64,000 nt of DNA from Carya illinoinensis (GCF_018687715.1 NC_056755.1:25808501-25872500), one strand, 5' to 3'; shown: positions 1 to 11,331, counted from the first letter of the stretch. The notes: generated from the sequence alone by a model not told the origin. A program made the numbers and translations.

Positions 1-1312
1 TGGAACAGTGATAGAAAAGATAGGTTTATTCGAGTCAATTCGTTCAGTGCTAGAAATGAGCTGTAAGGCTTTAATCATGGACGCATTTGATGAGATTTCC
101 CTTGAGAAAATGGTGTAAAGGGCGTTGGCTTTGGGCCGATTAGTTGCAATGCACATGGAGGTGCGCGCAGGTGGCGATTGGCTGTGACTTGTCTGTTCCA
201 TTGACATTCCTTTTGTCGAAATGTGCTGGATCAAGTGTATTCTTCAAATTCACTCTATGAAGGATGAACAACAACAATTAAATTTGTAAGGCTCATCTAG
301 AAAAGGTGAGACAGAATTAAAAGGTCAATTATGTTCAAAACAAGGTTTTGTGATGACTAATCACTTGTGAGTTGATTAATGCCCTCAACTTTATTCAGAA
401 ACCTAACAATGGTGGAATGAGAACTTTAGGGCCGTGTGGCACATCCTAGGCTCGAGGAAAACCAATGGTTTGGCGTATGTGCGCAAGAATTCATGAAAAG
501 ACGGTTTTCTTCGAGCCAATTCGTCCAACGCCTGAAACGAACCAGGAGTGTTAATGAGGGATGGATGTGATGTGAGATTGCCCTTGAGAAAATGGTTTAA
601 GAGGCTTTGGGCTGATTAGTTCCAATGCACATGCAGGTGCACCTACGTGGGATTGTATTCCATCTATTGAAATGTGTTGGATCAATTCTAATCCACTGAT
701 TCACTCTATGAATGATGAAAAACAACAATAAAAGTCATAAGGTCCGTATAAAAAAGGCGAGAATGAATTAATAAGAAAATTAAGCTCAAAACATCGTTTA
801 GAGACGACTAATCACCTGTCAGTTTGTTAATGCCGTCAACTTAAAGTTAAAACCTTCACAATGCCAGGTTGTGGTCATGAAGGACATGTGGCACTTCTTG
901 GGCTCGATGGAAACCGATGGTGGGGCTTATGTGGGCTGCGATTGGAAGAACGAAAGAAAAGGCGGGTTTGTTCGGTGCCAATCCGTCCATTTCTAGTAAT
1001 GAGCTGGAAGGGTTAAGGTGGGAGGCATTTCATGAGATTTCACTTGAGAAAATAATATAAAAGGCATGGGTTAGGGGCTGATTAGTTGCAATGCACATGG
1101 ATGTGCACCAAGGCGGCGATTGGCGGGGACTTGGGTGTTGGATTGACATTCCTTCAACGGAAATGTCGTGGATCAATTCCAGTCCACTAACTCACTCTTA
1201 GATTGATAAAGAGCAAGAATAGAAGTCGTAAGGTCCACATATATAAGCTAGGAAAGAATTAAAAAGGAAATTAACCTGAAAACACGGTTTAGAAATGACT
1301 ATTGACTTGTGA
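1..1312. repeat. HOR unit U0 (left-truncated by window edge)
   Basis: Base 1 corresponds to about position 121 of a unit; A remainder 1-370, B 371-821, C 822-1312. C carries a marker set shared only with U3: ATGCCAGG (864), TTCGGTGCC (971) and GTTGGATTG (about 1137), plus CCAGTCC (1180). Confidence 0.96.
1238..1247. repeat. Length-variable AT tract at the end of monomer C
   Basis: CATATATAAGC in most units, CATATAAGC in U1, U4, U9 and U39. This single AT-step slippage accounts for all 1,430-bp units. It looks TATA-like but has no gene downstream, so I do not call a promoter. Confidence 0.85.
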
Positions 1313-1333
1313 GTTGATTAATGCCCTCAACTC
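1311..1333. other. Inverted repeat at monomer A start (all units)
   Basis: GAGTTGA and TCAACTC form a perfect 7-bp stem around a 9-base loop TTAATGCCC. Adding the flanking CTTG and CAAG lengthens the stem to about 10 bp with a 2-base TG bulge. B keeps a 6-bp stem (AGTTGA/TCAACT); in C it is reduced to about AGTT/AACT. The element sits at the monomer boundary used here in every unit except U17 and U20, where G>C (GTTCATT) weakens it. A structural or binding role is inference. Confidence 0.75.
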
Positions 1334-1802
1334 AAGTTAGAAGCTCAACCATGGTGAGATGAGAACATGTGGGGCGTGTGGCACTTCTTTGGCTTGAGGG
1401 AAACCGTTTGTATGCTGAATGGGGGCTACAATTGGAACAGTGATAGAAAAGATAGGTTTATTCGAGTCAATTCGTTCAGTGCTAGAAATGAGCTGTAAGG
1501 CTTTAATCATGGACGCATTTGATGAGATTTCCCTTGAGAAAATGGTGTAAAGGGCGTTGGCTTTGGGCCGATTAGTTGCAATGCACATGGAGGTGCGCGC
1601 AGGTGGCGATTGGCTGTGACTTGTCTGTTCCATTGACATTCCTTTTGTCGAAATGTGCTGGATCAAGTGTATTCTTCAAATTCACTCTATGAAGGATGAA
1701 CAACAACAATTAAATTTGTAAGGCTCATCTAGAAAAGGTGAGACAGAATTAAAAGGTCAATTATGTTCAAAACAAGGTTTTGTGATGACTAATCACTTGT
1801 GA
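1313..1802. repeat. Monomer A (reference copy, in U1), 490 bp
   Basis: First monomer of the HOR. Internal landmarks in order are the start hairpin, AACCATGGTGAG, GTGTGGCACTTC, TTCGAGTCAATTCG, CCCTTGAGAAAATGG, the conserved GATTAGTTGCAATGCACATG box and GAACAACAACAATTAAA. The same order of landmarks, with substitutions, is found in B and C, so the three descend from one monomer of about 490 bp. In every unit listed here, A is the first 490 bp (491 bp in the 1,438-bp subfamily; U7 and U17 carry small deletions). The longest reading frame of the array, on the minus strand of A, looks non-coding. Confidence 0.95.
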
Positions 1803-2253
1803 GTTGATTAATGCCCTCAACTTTATTCAGAAACCTAACAATGGTGGAATGAGAACTTTAGGGCCGTGTGGCACATCCTAGGCTCGAGGAAAACCAATGG
1901 TTTGGCGTATGTGCGCAAGAATTCATGAAAAGACGGTTTTCTTCGAGCCAATTCGTCCAACGCCTGAAACGAACCAGGAGTGTTAATGAGGGATGGATGT
2001 GATGTGAGATTGCCCTTGAGAAAATGGTTTAAGAGGCTTTGGGCTGATTAGTTCCAATGCACATGCAGGTGCACCTACGTGGGATTGTATTCCATCTATT
2101 GAAATGTGTTGGATCAATTCTAATCCACTGATTCACTCTATGAATGATGAAAAACAACAATAAAAGTCATAAGGTCCGTATAAAAAAGGCGAGAATGAAT
2201 TAATAAGAAAATTAAGCTCAAAACATCGTTTAGAGACGACTAATCACCTGTCA
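1803..2253. repeat. Monomer B (reference copy, in U1), 451 bp
   Basis: Second monomer, opening with GTTGATTAATGCCCTCAAC then TTTATTCAG. It is about 40 bp shorter than A and C. One gap of roughly 10 bp lies just after the AAACCAATGGTTT dyad. A second, of roughly 25-30 bp, lies after the GATTAGTTCC box, where A and C carry a GGCGATTGG... segment that B lacks. B holds the only EcoRI (GAATTC), XhoI (CTCGAG) and AvrII (CCTAGG) sites I see per unit. It also carries the most variable lineage markers of the array. In the 1,438-bp subfamily B is 457 bp because of a 6-bp insertion. Confidence 0.95.
1891..1903. other. AAACCA/TGGTTT dyad in monomer B (all units)
   Basis: Perfect 6-bp arms separated by one A. 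The corresponding positions in A (AAAC-C-GTTT) and C (ACC-GAT-GGT) also have dyad symmetry with different bases. The B gap of about 10 bp starts right after it. Confidence 0.6.
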
Positions 2254-2742
2254 GTTTGTTAATGCCGTCAACTTAAAGTTAAAACCTTCACAATGGCAGG
2301 TTGTGGTCATGAAGGACATGTGGCACTTCTTGGGCTCGATGGAAACCGATGGTGGGGCTTATGTGGGCTGCGATTGGAAGAACGAAAGAAAAGGCGGGTT
2401 TGTTCGGGGCCAATCCGTCCATTTCTAGTAATGAGCTGGAAGGGTTAAGGTGGGAGGCATTTCATGAGATTTCACTTGAGAAAATAACATAAAAGGCATG
2501 GGTTAGGGGATGATTAGTTGCAATGCACATGGATGTGCACCAAGGCGGCGATTGGCGGGGACTTGGGTTTTGGAATGACATTCCTTCAACGGAAATGTCG
2601 TGGATCAATTCCAATCCACTAACTCACTCTTAGATTGATAAAGAGCAAGAATAGAAGTCGTAAGGTCCACATATAAGCTAGGAAAGAATTAAAAAGGAAA
2701 TTAACCTGAAAACACGGTTTAGAAATGACTATTGACTTGTGA
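2254..2742. repeat. Monomer C (reference copy, in U1), 489-491 bp
   Basis: Third monomer, opening with GTTTGTTAATGCCGTCAAC. It aligns with A over its full length, with no large gap, at perhaps two-thirds to three-quarters identity by eye. It contains the perfect dyad TGCACAT-GG-ATGTGCA. It ends with an (AT)n-rich CCACATATATAAGC tract whose length varies by 2 bp, which makes units 1,430 or 1,432 bp. U1 has the short form. C is 490 bp in the 1,438-bp subfamily. Confidence 0.95.
2506..2540. other. Conserved box and dyad in monomer C (all units)
   Basis: GATTAGTTGCAATGCACATG is followed by a perfect dyad TGCACAT-GG-ATGTGCA (2524-2539). The same place in A (about 1565-1596) and B (about 2041-2074) has nearly the same box, with dyads reduced to TGCAC/GTGC-type arms. 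It is among the best-conserved stretches between the three monomers. It is a candidate protein-binding site, with no recognised match. Confidence 0.7.
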
Positions 2743-4174
2743 GTTGATTAATGCCCTCAACTCAAGTTAGAAGCTCAACCATGGTGAGATGAGAACATGT
2801 GGGGCGTGTGGCACTTCTTTGGCTTGAGGGAAACCGTTTGTATGCTGAATGGGGGCTACAATTGGAACAGTGATAGAAAAGATAGGTTTATTCGAGTCAA
2901 TTCGTTCAGTGCTAGAAATGAGCTGTAAGGCTTTAATCATGGACGCATTTGATGAGATTTCCCTTGAGAAAATGGTGTAAAGGGCGTTGGCTTTGGGGCG
3001 ATTAGTTGCAATGCACATGGAGGTGCGCGCAGGTGGCGATTGGCTGTGACTTGTCTGTTCCATTGACATTCCTTTTGTCGAAATGTGCTGGATCAAGTGT
3101 ATTCTTCAAATTCACTCTATGAAGGATGAACAACAACAATTAAATTTGTAAGGCTCATCTAGAAAAGGTGAGACAGAATTAAACGGTCAATTATGTTCAA
3201 AACAAGGTTTTGTGATGACTAATCACTTGTGAGTTGATTAATGCCCTCAACTTTATTCAGAAACCTAACAATGGTGGAATGAGAACTTTAGGGCCGTGTG
3301 GCACATCCTAGGCTCGAGGAAAACCAATGGTTTGGCGTATGTGCGCAAGAATTCATGAAAAGACGGTTTTCTTCGAGCCAATTCGTCCAACGCCTGAAAC
3401 GAACCAGGAGTGTTAATGAGGGATGGATGTGATGTGAGATTGCCCTTGAGAAAATGGTTTAAGAGGCTTTGGGCTGATTAGTTCCAATGCACATTGAGGT
3501 GCACCTACGTGGGATTGTATTCCATCTATTGAAATGTGTTGGATCAATTCTAATCCACTGATTCACTCTATGAATGATGAAAAACAACAATAAAAGTCAT
3601 AAGGTCCGTATAAAAAAGGCGAGAATGAATTAATAAGAAAATTAAGCTCAAAACATCGTTTAGAGACGACTAATCACCTGTCAGTTTGTTAATGCCGTCA
3701 ACTTAAAGTTAAAACCTTCACAATGGCAGGTTGTGGTCATGAAGGACATGTGGCACTTCTTGGGCTCGATGGAAACCGATGGTGGGGCTTATGTGGGCTG
3801 CGATTGGAAGAACGAAAGAAAAGGCGGGTTTGTTCGGGGCCAATCCGTCCATTTCTAGTAATGAGCTGGAAGGGTTAAGGTGGGAGGCATTTCATGAGAT
3901 TTCACTTGAGAAAATAATATAAAAGGCATGGGTTAGGGGCTGATTAGTTGCAATGCACATGGATGTGCACCAAGGCGGCGATTGGCGGGGACTTGGGTGT
4001 TGGAATGACATTCCTTCAACGGAAATGTCGTGGATCAATTCCAGTCCACTAACTCACTCTTAGATTGATAAAGAGCAAGAATAGAAGTCGTAAGGTCCAC
4101 ATATATAAGCTAGGAAAGAATTAAAATGGAAATTAACCTGAAAACACGGTTTAGAAATGACTATTGACTTGTGA
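2743..4174. repeat. HOR unit U2 (1,432 bp)
   Basis: Markers are TTGGGGCG (2995) and TTAAACGG (3180) in A, CACATTGAGG (3491) in B, and CCAGTCC (4041) and TTAAAATGG (4121) in C. The full set recurs in U5, and most of it in U10. Confidence 0.96.
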
Positions 4175-5606
4175 GTTGATTAATGCCCTCAACTCAAGTT
4201 AGAAGCTCAACCATGGTGAGATGAGAACATGTGGGGCGTGTGGCACTTCTTTGGCTTGAGGGAAACCGTTTGTATGCTGAATGGGGGCTACAATTGGAAC
4301 AGTGATAGAAAAGATAGGTTTATTCGAGTCAATTCGTTCAGTGCTAGAAATGAGCTGTAAGGCTTTAATCATGGACGCATTTGATGAGATTTCCCTTGAG
4401 AAAATGGTGTAAAGGGCGTTGGCTTTGGGCCGATTAGTTGCAATGCACATGGAGGTGCGCGCAGGTGGCGATTGGCTGTGACTTGTCTGTTCCATTGACA
4501 TTCCTTTTGTCGAAATGTGCTGGATCAAGTGTATTCTTCAAATTCACTCTATGAAGGATGAACAACAACAATTAAATTTGTAAGGCTCATCTAGAAAAGG
4601 TGAGACAGAATTAAAAGGTCAATTATGTTCAAAACAAGGTTTTGTGATGACTAATCACTTGTGAGTTGATTAATGCCCTCAACTTTATTCAGAAACCTAA
4701 CAATGGTGGAATGAGAACTTTAGGGCCGTGTGGCACATCCTAGGCTCGAGGAAAACCAATGGTTTGGCGTATGTGCGCAAGAATTCATGAAAAGACGGTT
4801 TTCTTCGAGCCAATTCGTCCAACGCCTGAAACGAACCAGGAGTGTTAATGAGGGATGGATGTGATGTGAGATTGCCCTTGAGAAAATGGTTTAAGAGGCT
4901 TTGGGCTGATTAGTTCCAATGCACATGCAGGTGCACCTACGTGGGATTGTATTCCATCTATTGAAATGTGTTGGATCAATTCTAATCCACTGATTCACTC
5001 TATGAATGATGAAAAACAACAATAAAAGTCATAAGGTCCGTATAAAAAAGGCGAGAATGAATTAATAAGAAAATTAAGCTCAAAACATCGTTTAGAGACG
5101 ACTAATCACCTGTCAGTTTGTTAATGCCGTCAACTTAAAGTTAAAACCTTCACAATGCCAGGTTGTGGTCATGAAGGACATGTGGCACTTCTTGGGCTCG
5201 ATGGAAACCGATGGTGGGGCTTATGTGGGCTGCGATTGGAAGAACGAAAGAAAAGGCGGGTTTGTTCGGTGCCAATCCGTCCATTTCTAGTAATGAGCTG
5301 GAAGGGTTAAGGTGGGAGGCATTTCATGAGATTTCACTTGAGAAAATAATATAAAAGGCATGGGTTAGGGGCTGATTAGTTGCAATGCACATGGATGTGC
5401 ACCAAGGCGGCGATTGGCGGGGACTTGGGTGTTGGATTGACATTCCTTCAACGGAAATGTCGTGGATCAATTCCAGTCCACTAACTCACTCTTAGATTGA
5501 TAAAGAGCAAGAATAGAAGTCGTAAGGTCCACATATATAAGCTAGGAAAGAATTAAAAAGGAAATTAACCTGAAAACACGGTTTAGAAATGACTATTGAC
5601 TTGTGA
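4175..5606. repeat. HOR unit U3 (1,432 bp)
   Basis: Repeats the rare C markers of U0: ATGCCAGG (about 5157), TTCGGTGCC (about 5265), GTTGGATTG (about 5431) and CCAGTCC (about 5474). It opens the second copy of the three-unit block. Confidence 0.96.
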
Positions 5607-7036
5607 GTTGATTAATGCCCTCAACTCAAGTTAGAAGCTCAACCATGGTGAGATGAGAACATGTGGGGCGTGTGGCACTTCTTTGGCTTGAGGGAAACCG
5701 TTTGTATGCTGAATGGGGGCTACAATTGGAACAGTGATAGAAAAGATAGGTTTATTCGAGTCAATTCGTTCAGTGCTAGAAATGAGCTGTAAGGCTTTAA
5801 TCATGGACGCATTTGATGAGATTTCCCTTGAGAAAATGGTGTAAAGGGCGTTGGCTTTGGGCCGATTAGTTGCAATGCACATGGAGGTGCGCGCAGGTGG
5901 CGATTGGCTGTGACTTGTCTGTTCCATTGACATTCCTTTTGTCGAAATGTGCTGGATCAAGTGTATTCTTCAAATTCACTCTATGAAGGATGAACAACAA
6001 CAATTAAATTTGTAAGGCTCATCTAGAAAAGGTGAGACAGAATTAAAAGGTCAATTATGTTCAAAACAAGGTTTTGTGATGACTAATCACTTGTGAGTTG
6101 ATTAATGCCCTCAACTTTATTCAGAAACCTAACAATGGTGGAATGAGAACTTTAGGGCCGTGTGGCACATCCTAGGCTCGAGGAAAACCAATGGTTTGGC
6201 GTATGTGCGCAAGAATTCATGAAAAGACGGTTTTCTTCGAGCCAATTCGTCCAACGCCTGAAACGAACCAGGAGTGTTAATGAGGGATGGATGTGATGTG
6301 AGATTGCCCTTGAGAAAATGGTTTAAGAGGCTTTGGGCTGATTAGTTCCAATGCACATGCAGGTGCACCTACGTGGGATTGTATTCCATCTATTGAAATG
6401 TGTTGGATCAATTCTAATCCACTGATTCACTCTATGAATGATGAAAAACAACAATAAAAGTCATAAGGTCCGTATAAAAAAGGCGAGAATGAATTAATAA
6501 GAAAATTAAGCTCAAAACATCGTTTAGAGACGACTAATCACCTGTCAGTTTGTTAATGCCGTCAACTTAAAGTTAAAACCTTCACAATGGCAGGTTGTGG
6601 TCATGAAGGACATGTGGCACTTCTTGGGCTCGATGGAAACCGATGGTGGGGCTTATGTGGGCTGCGATTGGAAGAACGAAAGAAAAGGCGGGTTTGTTCG
6701 GGGCCAATCCGTCCATTTCTAGTAATGAGCTGGAAGGGTTAAGGTGGGAGGCATTTCATGAGATTTCACTTGAGAAAATAACATAAAAGGCATGGGTTAG
6801 GGGATGATTAGTTGCAATGCACATGGATGTGCACCAAGGCGGCGATTGGCGGGGACTTGGGTTTTGGAATGACATTCCTTCAACGGAAATGTCGTGGATC
6901 AATTCCAATCCACTAACTCACTCTTAGATTGATAAAGAGCAAGAATAGAAGTCGTAAGGTCCACATATAAGCTAGGAAAGAATTAAAAAGGAAATTAACC
7001 TGAAAACACGGTTTAGAAATGACTATTGACTTGTGA
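5607..7036. repeat. HOR unit U4 (1,430 bp)
   Basis: Carries the U1 markers: GGGGATGATT (6801), GGGTTTTGG (6860) and the short AT tract (about 6965). I find no difference from U1. Confidence 0.96.
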
Positions 7037-8468
7037 GTTGATTAATGCCCTCAACTCAAGTTAGAAGCTCAACCATGGTGAGATGAGAACATGTGGGGCG
7101 TGTGGCACTTCTTTGGCTTGAGGGAAACCGTTTGTATGCTGAATGGGGGCTACAATTGGAACAGTGATAGAAAAGATAGGTTTATTCGAGTCAATTCGTT
7201 CAGTGCTAGAAATGAGCTGTAAGGCTTTAATCATGGACGCATTTGATGAGATTTCCCTTGAGAAAATGGTGTAAAGGGCGTTGGCTTTGGGGCGATTAGT
7301 TGCAATGCACATGGAGGTGCGCGCAGGTGGCGATTGGCTGTGACTTGTCTGTTCCATTGACATTCCTTTTGTCGAAATGTGCTGGATCAAGTGTATTCTT
7401 CAAATTCACTCTATGAAGGATGAACAACAACAATTAAATTTGTAAGGCTCATCTAGAAAAGGTGAGACAGAATTAAACGGTCAATTATGTTCAAAACAAG
7501 GTTTTGTGATGACTAATCACTTGTGAGTTGATTAATGCCCTCAACTTTATTCAGAAACCTAACAATGGTGGAATGAGAACTTTAGGGCCGTGTGGCACAT
7601 CCTAGGCTCGAGGAAAACCAATGGTTTGGCGTATGTGCGCAAGAATTCATGAAAAGACGGTTTTCTTCGAGCCAATTCGTCCAACGCCTGAAACGAACCA
7701 GGAGTGTTAATGAGGGATGGATGTGATGTGAGATTGCCCTTGAGAAAATGGTTTAAGAGGCTTTGGGCTGATTAGTTCCAATGCACATTGAGGTGCACCT
7801 ACGTGGGATTGTATTCCATCTATTGAAATGTGTTGGATCAATTCTAATCCACTGATTCACTCTATGAATGATGAAAAACAACAATAAAAGTCATAAGGTC
7901 CGTATAAAAAAGGCGAGAATGAATTAATAAGAAAATTAAGCTCAAAACATCGTTTAGAGACGACTAATCACCTGTCAGTTTGTTAATGCCGTCAACTTAA
8001 AGTTAAAACCTTCACAATGGCAGGTTGTGGTCATGAAGGACATGTGGCACTTCTTGGGCTCGATGGAAACCGATGGTGGGGCTTATGTGGGCTGCGATTG
8101 GAAGAACGAAAGAAAAGGCGGGTTTGTTCGGGGCCAATCCGTCCATTTCTAGTAATGAGCTGGAAGGGTTAAGGTGGGAGGCATTTCATGAGATTTCACT
8201 TGAGAAAATAATATAAAAGGCATGGGTTAGGGGCTGATTAGTTGCAATGCACATGGATGTGCACCAAGGCGGCGATTGGCGGGGACTTGGGTGTTGGAAT
8301 GACATTCCTTCAACGGAAATGTCGTGGATCAATTCCAGTCCACTAACTCACTCTTAGATTGATAAAGAGCAAGAATAGAAGTCGTAAGGTCCACATATAT
8401 AAGCTAGGAAAGAATTAAAATGGAAATTAACCTGAAAACACGGTTTAGAAATGACTATTGACTTGTGA
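7037..8468. repeat. HOR unit U5 (1,432 bp)
   Basis: Carries the U2 markers: TTGGGGCG (7289), TTAAACGG (7475), CACATTGAGG (7784), CCAGTCC (8337) and TTAAAATGG (8416). I find no difference from U2. Confidence 0.96.
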
Positions 8469-9900
8469 GTTGATTAATGCCCTCAACTCAAGTTAGAAGC
8501 TCAACCATGGTGAGATGAGAACATGTGGGGCGTGTGGCACTTCTTTGGCTTGAGGGAAACCGTTTGTATGCTGAATGGGGGCTACAATTGGAACAGTGAT
8601 AGAAAAGATAGGTTTATTCGAGTCAATTCGTTCAGTGCTAGAAATGAGCTGTAAGGCTTTAATCATGGACGCATTTGATGAGATTTCCCTTGAGAAAATG
8701 GTGTAAAGGGCGTTGGCTTTGGGCCGATTAGTTGCAATGCACATGGAGGTGCGCGCAGGTGGCGATTGGCTGTGACTTGTCTGTTCCATTGACATTCCTT
8801 TTGTCGAAATGTGCTGGATCAAGTGTATTCTTCAAATTCACTCTATGAAGGATGAACAACAACAATTAAATTTGTAAGGCTCATCTAGAAAAGGTGAGAC
8901 AGAATTAAAAGGTCAATTATGTTCAAAACAAGGTTTTGTGATGACTAATCACTTGTGAGTTGATTAATGCCCTCAACTTTATTCAGAAACCTAACAATGG
9001 TGGAATGAGAACTTTAGGGCCGTGTGGCACATCCTAGGCTCGAGGAAAACCAATGGTTTGGCGTATGTGCGCAAGAATTCATGAAAAGACGGTTTTCTTC
9101 GAGCCAATTCGTCCAACGCCTGAAACGAACCAGGAGTGTTAATGAGGGATGGATGTGATGTGAGATTGCCCTTGAGAAAATGGTTTAAGAGGCTTTGGGC
9201 TGATTAGTTCCAATGCACATGCAGGTGCACCTACGTGGGATTGTATTCCATCTATTGAAATGTGTTGGATCAATTCTAATCCACTGATTCACTCTATGAA
9301 TGATGAAAAACAACAATAAAAGTCATAAGGTCCGTATAAAAAAGGCGAGAATGAATTAATAAGAAAATTAAGCTCAAAACATCGTTTAGAGACGACTAAT
9401 CACCTGTCAGTTTGTTAATGCCGTCAACTTAAAGTTAAAACCTTCACAATGGCAGGTTGTGGTCATGAAGGACATGTGGCACTTCTTGGGCTCGATGGAA
9501 ACCGATGGTGGGGCTTATGTGGGCTGCGATTGGAAGAACGAAAGAAAAGGCGGGTTTGTTCGGGGCCAATCCGTCCATTTCTAGTAATGAGCTGGAAGGG
9601 TTAAGGTGGGAGGCATTTCATGAGATTTCACTTGAGAAAATAACATAAAAGGCATGGGTTAGGGGATGATTAGTTGCAATGCACATGGATGTGCACCAAG
9701 GCGGCGATTGGCGGGGACTTGGGTGTTGGAATGACATTCCTTCAACGGAAATGTCGTGGATCAATTCCAATCCACTAACTCACTCTTAGATTGATAAAGA
9801 GCAAGAATAGAAGTCGTAAGGTCCACATATATAAGCTAGGAAAGAATTAAAAAGGAAATTAACCTGAAAACACGGTTTAGAAATGACTATTGACTTGTGA
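8469..9900. repeat. HOR unit U6 (1,432 bp)
   Basis: A and B continue the match to U3. C does not: it has GGCAGG (9451) instead of CCAGG, plus AACATAAAA and GGGGATGATT (about 9662). The end of the three-unit duplication therefore lies at or before about 9.45 kb. Confidence 0.95.
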
Positions 9901-11331
9901 GTTGATTAATGCCCTCAACTCAAGTTAGAAGCTCAACCATGGTGAGATGAGAACATGTGGGGCGTGTGGCACTTCTTTGGCTTGAGGGAAACCGTTTGTA
10001 TGCTGAATGGGGGCTACAATTGGAACAGTGATAGAAAAGATAGGTTTATTCGAGTCAATTCGTTCAGTGCTAGAAATGAGCTGTAAGGCTTTAATCATGG
10101 ACGCATTTGATGAGATTTCCCTTGAGAAAATGGTGTAAGGGCGTTGGCTTTGGGCCGATTAGTTGCAATGCACATGGAGGTGCGCGCAGGTGGCGATTGG
10201 CTGTGACTTGTCTGTTCCATTGACATTCCTTTTGTCGAAATGTGCTGGATCAAGTGTATTCTTCAAATTCACTCTATGAAGGATGAACAACAACAATTAA
10301 ATTTGTAAGGCTCATCTAGAAAAGGTGAGACAGAATTAAAAGGTCAATTATGTTCAAAACAAGGTTTTGTGATGACTAATCACTTGTGAGTTGATTAATG
10401 CCCTCAACTTTATTCAGAAACCTAACAATGGTGGAATGAGAACTTTAGGGCCGTGTGGCACATCCTAGGCTCGAGGAAAACCAATGGTTTGGCGTATGTG
10501 CGCAAGAATTCATGAAAAGACGGTTTTCTTCGAGCCAATTCGTCCAACGCCTGAAACGAACCAGGAGTGTTAATGAGGGATGGATGTGATGTGAGATTGC
10601 CCTTGAGAAAATGGTTTAAGAGGCTTTGGGCTGATTAGTTCCAATGCACATGCAGGTGCACCTACGTGGGATTGTATTCCATCTATTGAAATGTGTTGGA
10701 TCAATTCTAATCCACTGATTCACTCTATGAATGATGAAAAACAACAATAAAAGTCATAAGGTCCGTATAAAAAAGGCGAGAATGAATTAATAAGAAAATT
10801 ACGCTCAAAACATCGTTTAGAGACGACTAATCACCTGTCAGATTGTTAATGCCGTTGACTTAAAGTTAAAACCTTCACAATGGCAGGTTGTGGTCATGAA
10901 GGACATGTGGCACTACTTGGGCTCGATGGAAACCGATGGTGGGGCTTATGTGGGCTGCGATTGGAAGAACGAAAGAAAAGGCGGGTTTGTTCGGGGCCAA
11001 TCCGTCCATTTCTAGTAATGAGCTGGAAGGGTTAAGGTGGGAGGCATTTCATGAGATTTCACTTGAGAAAATAACATAAAAGGCATGGGTTAGGGGATGA
11101 TTAGTTGCAATGCACATGGATGTGCACCAAGGCGGCGATTGGCGGGGACTTGGGTGTTGGAATGACATTCCTTCAACGGAAATGTCGTGGATCAATTCCA
11201 ATCCACTAACTCACTCTTAGATTGATAAAGAGCAAGAATAGAAGTCGTAAGGTCCACATATATAAGCTAGGAAAGAATTAAAAAGGAAATTAACCTGAAA
11301 ACACGGTTTAGAAATGACTATTGACTTGTGA
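9901..11331. repeat. HOR unit U7 (1,431 bp, 1-bp deletion)
   Basis: One A is missing in GTGTAAGGGCG (about 10137), which breaks the antisense reading frame seen in other units. C has several private changes within about 120 bp: ACGCTC (10801), CAGATTG (10839), GCCGTTGACTT (10851) and CACTACTTGG (about 10911). GGGGATGATT is shared with U6. Confidence 0.95.

Larger units (their letters stand above)
1313..2742. repeat. HOR unit U1 (1,430 bp)
   Basis: Two bases short through loss of one AT in the C-end tract (near 2671). Markers GGGGATGATT (2507) and GGGTTTTGG (2566) in C are shared with U4, its apparent duplicate. Confidence 0.96.
1..9450. repeat. Three-HOR super-repeat, two tandem copies (offset 4,294 bp)
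   Basis: U0-U1-U2 and U3-U4-U5 carry the same ordered private variants in three consecutive units, including the 2-bp deletion in the middle unit. The match continues through A and B of U6 and is lost at about 9452. No mismatch was found by eye between the copies. Copy 1 is about 1-4294 and copy 2 about 4295-8588. The left limit is outside the window. Confidence 0.92.

Noticed and set aside
1238..1250. TATA-like ATATATAAGC as a promoter
   Set aside because: No coding region or RNA gene follows it, and it is better explained as a slippage-prone AT tract; transcription cannot be judged from sequence.
1461..1477. CENP-B-box-like TTCGAGTCAATTCG in A, with TTCGAGCCAATTCG in B
   Set aside because: It has the TTCG and central A of the mammalian box but lacks the CGGG half. 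The AAAAGGCGGG stretch in C has only the other half. No complete box was found on either strand.
1337..1666. Minus-strand reading frame of 109 codons recurring in most units (also 2767-3096, 4199-4528 and so on)
   Set aside because: It recurs because the DNA repeat recurs. U7 (1-bp deletion), U17 (4-bp deletion) and all 1,438-bp units (+1) break it with no compensation, there is no recognisable domain, and it covers only a part of monomer A. I see no evidence of coding constraint.
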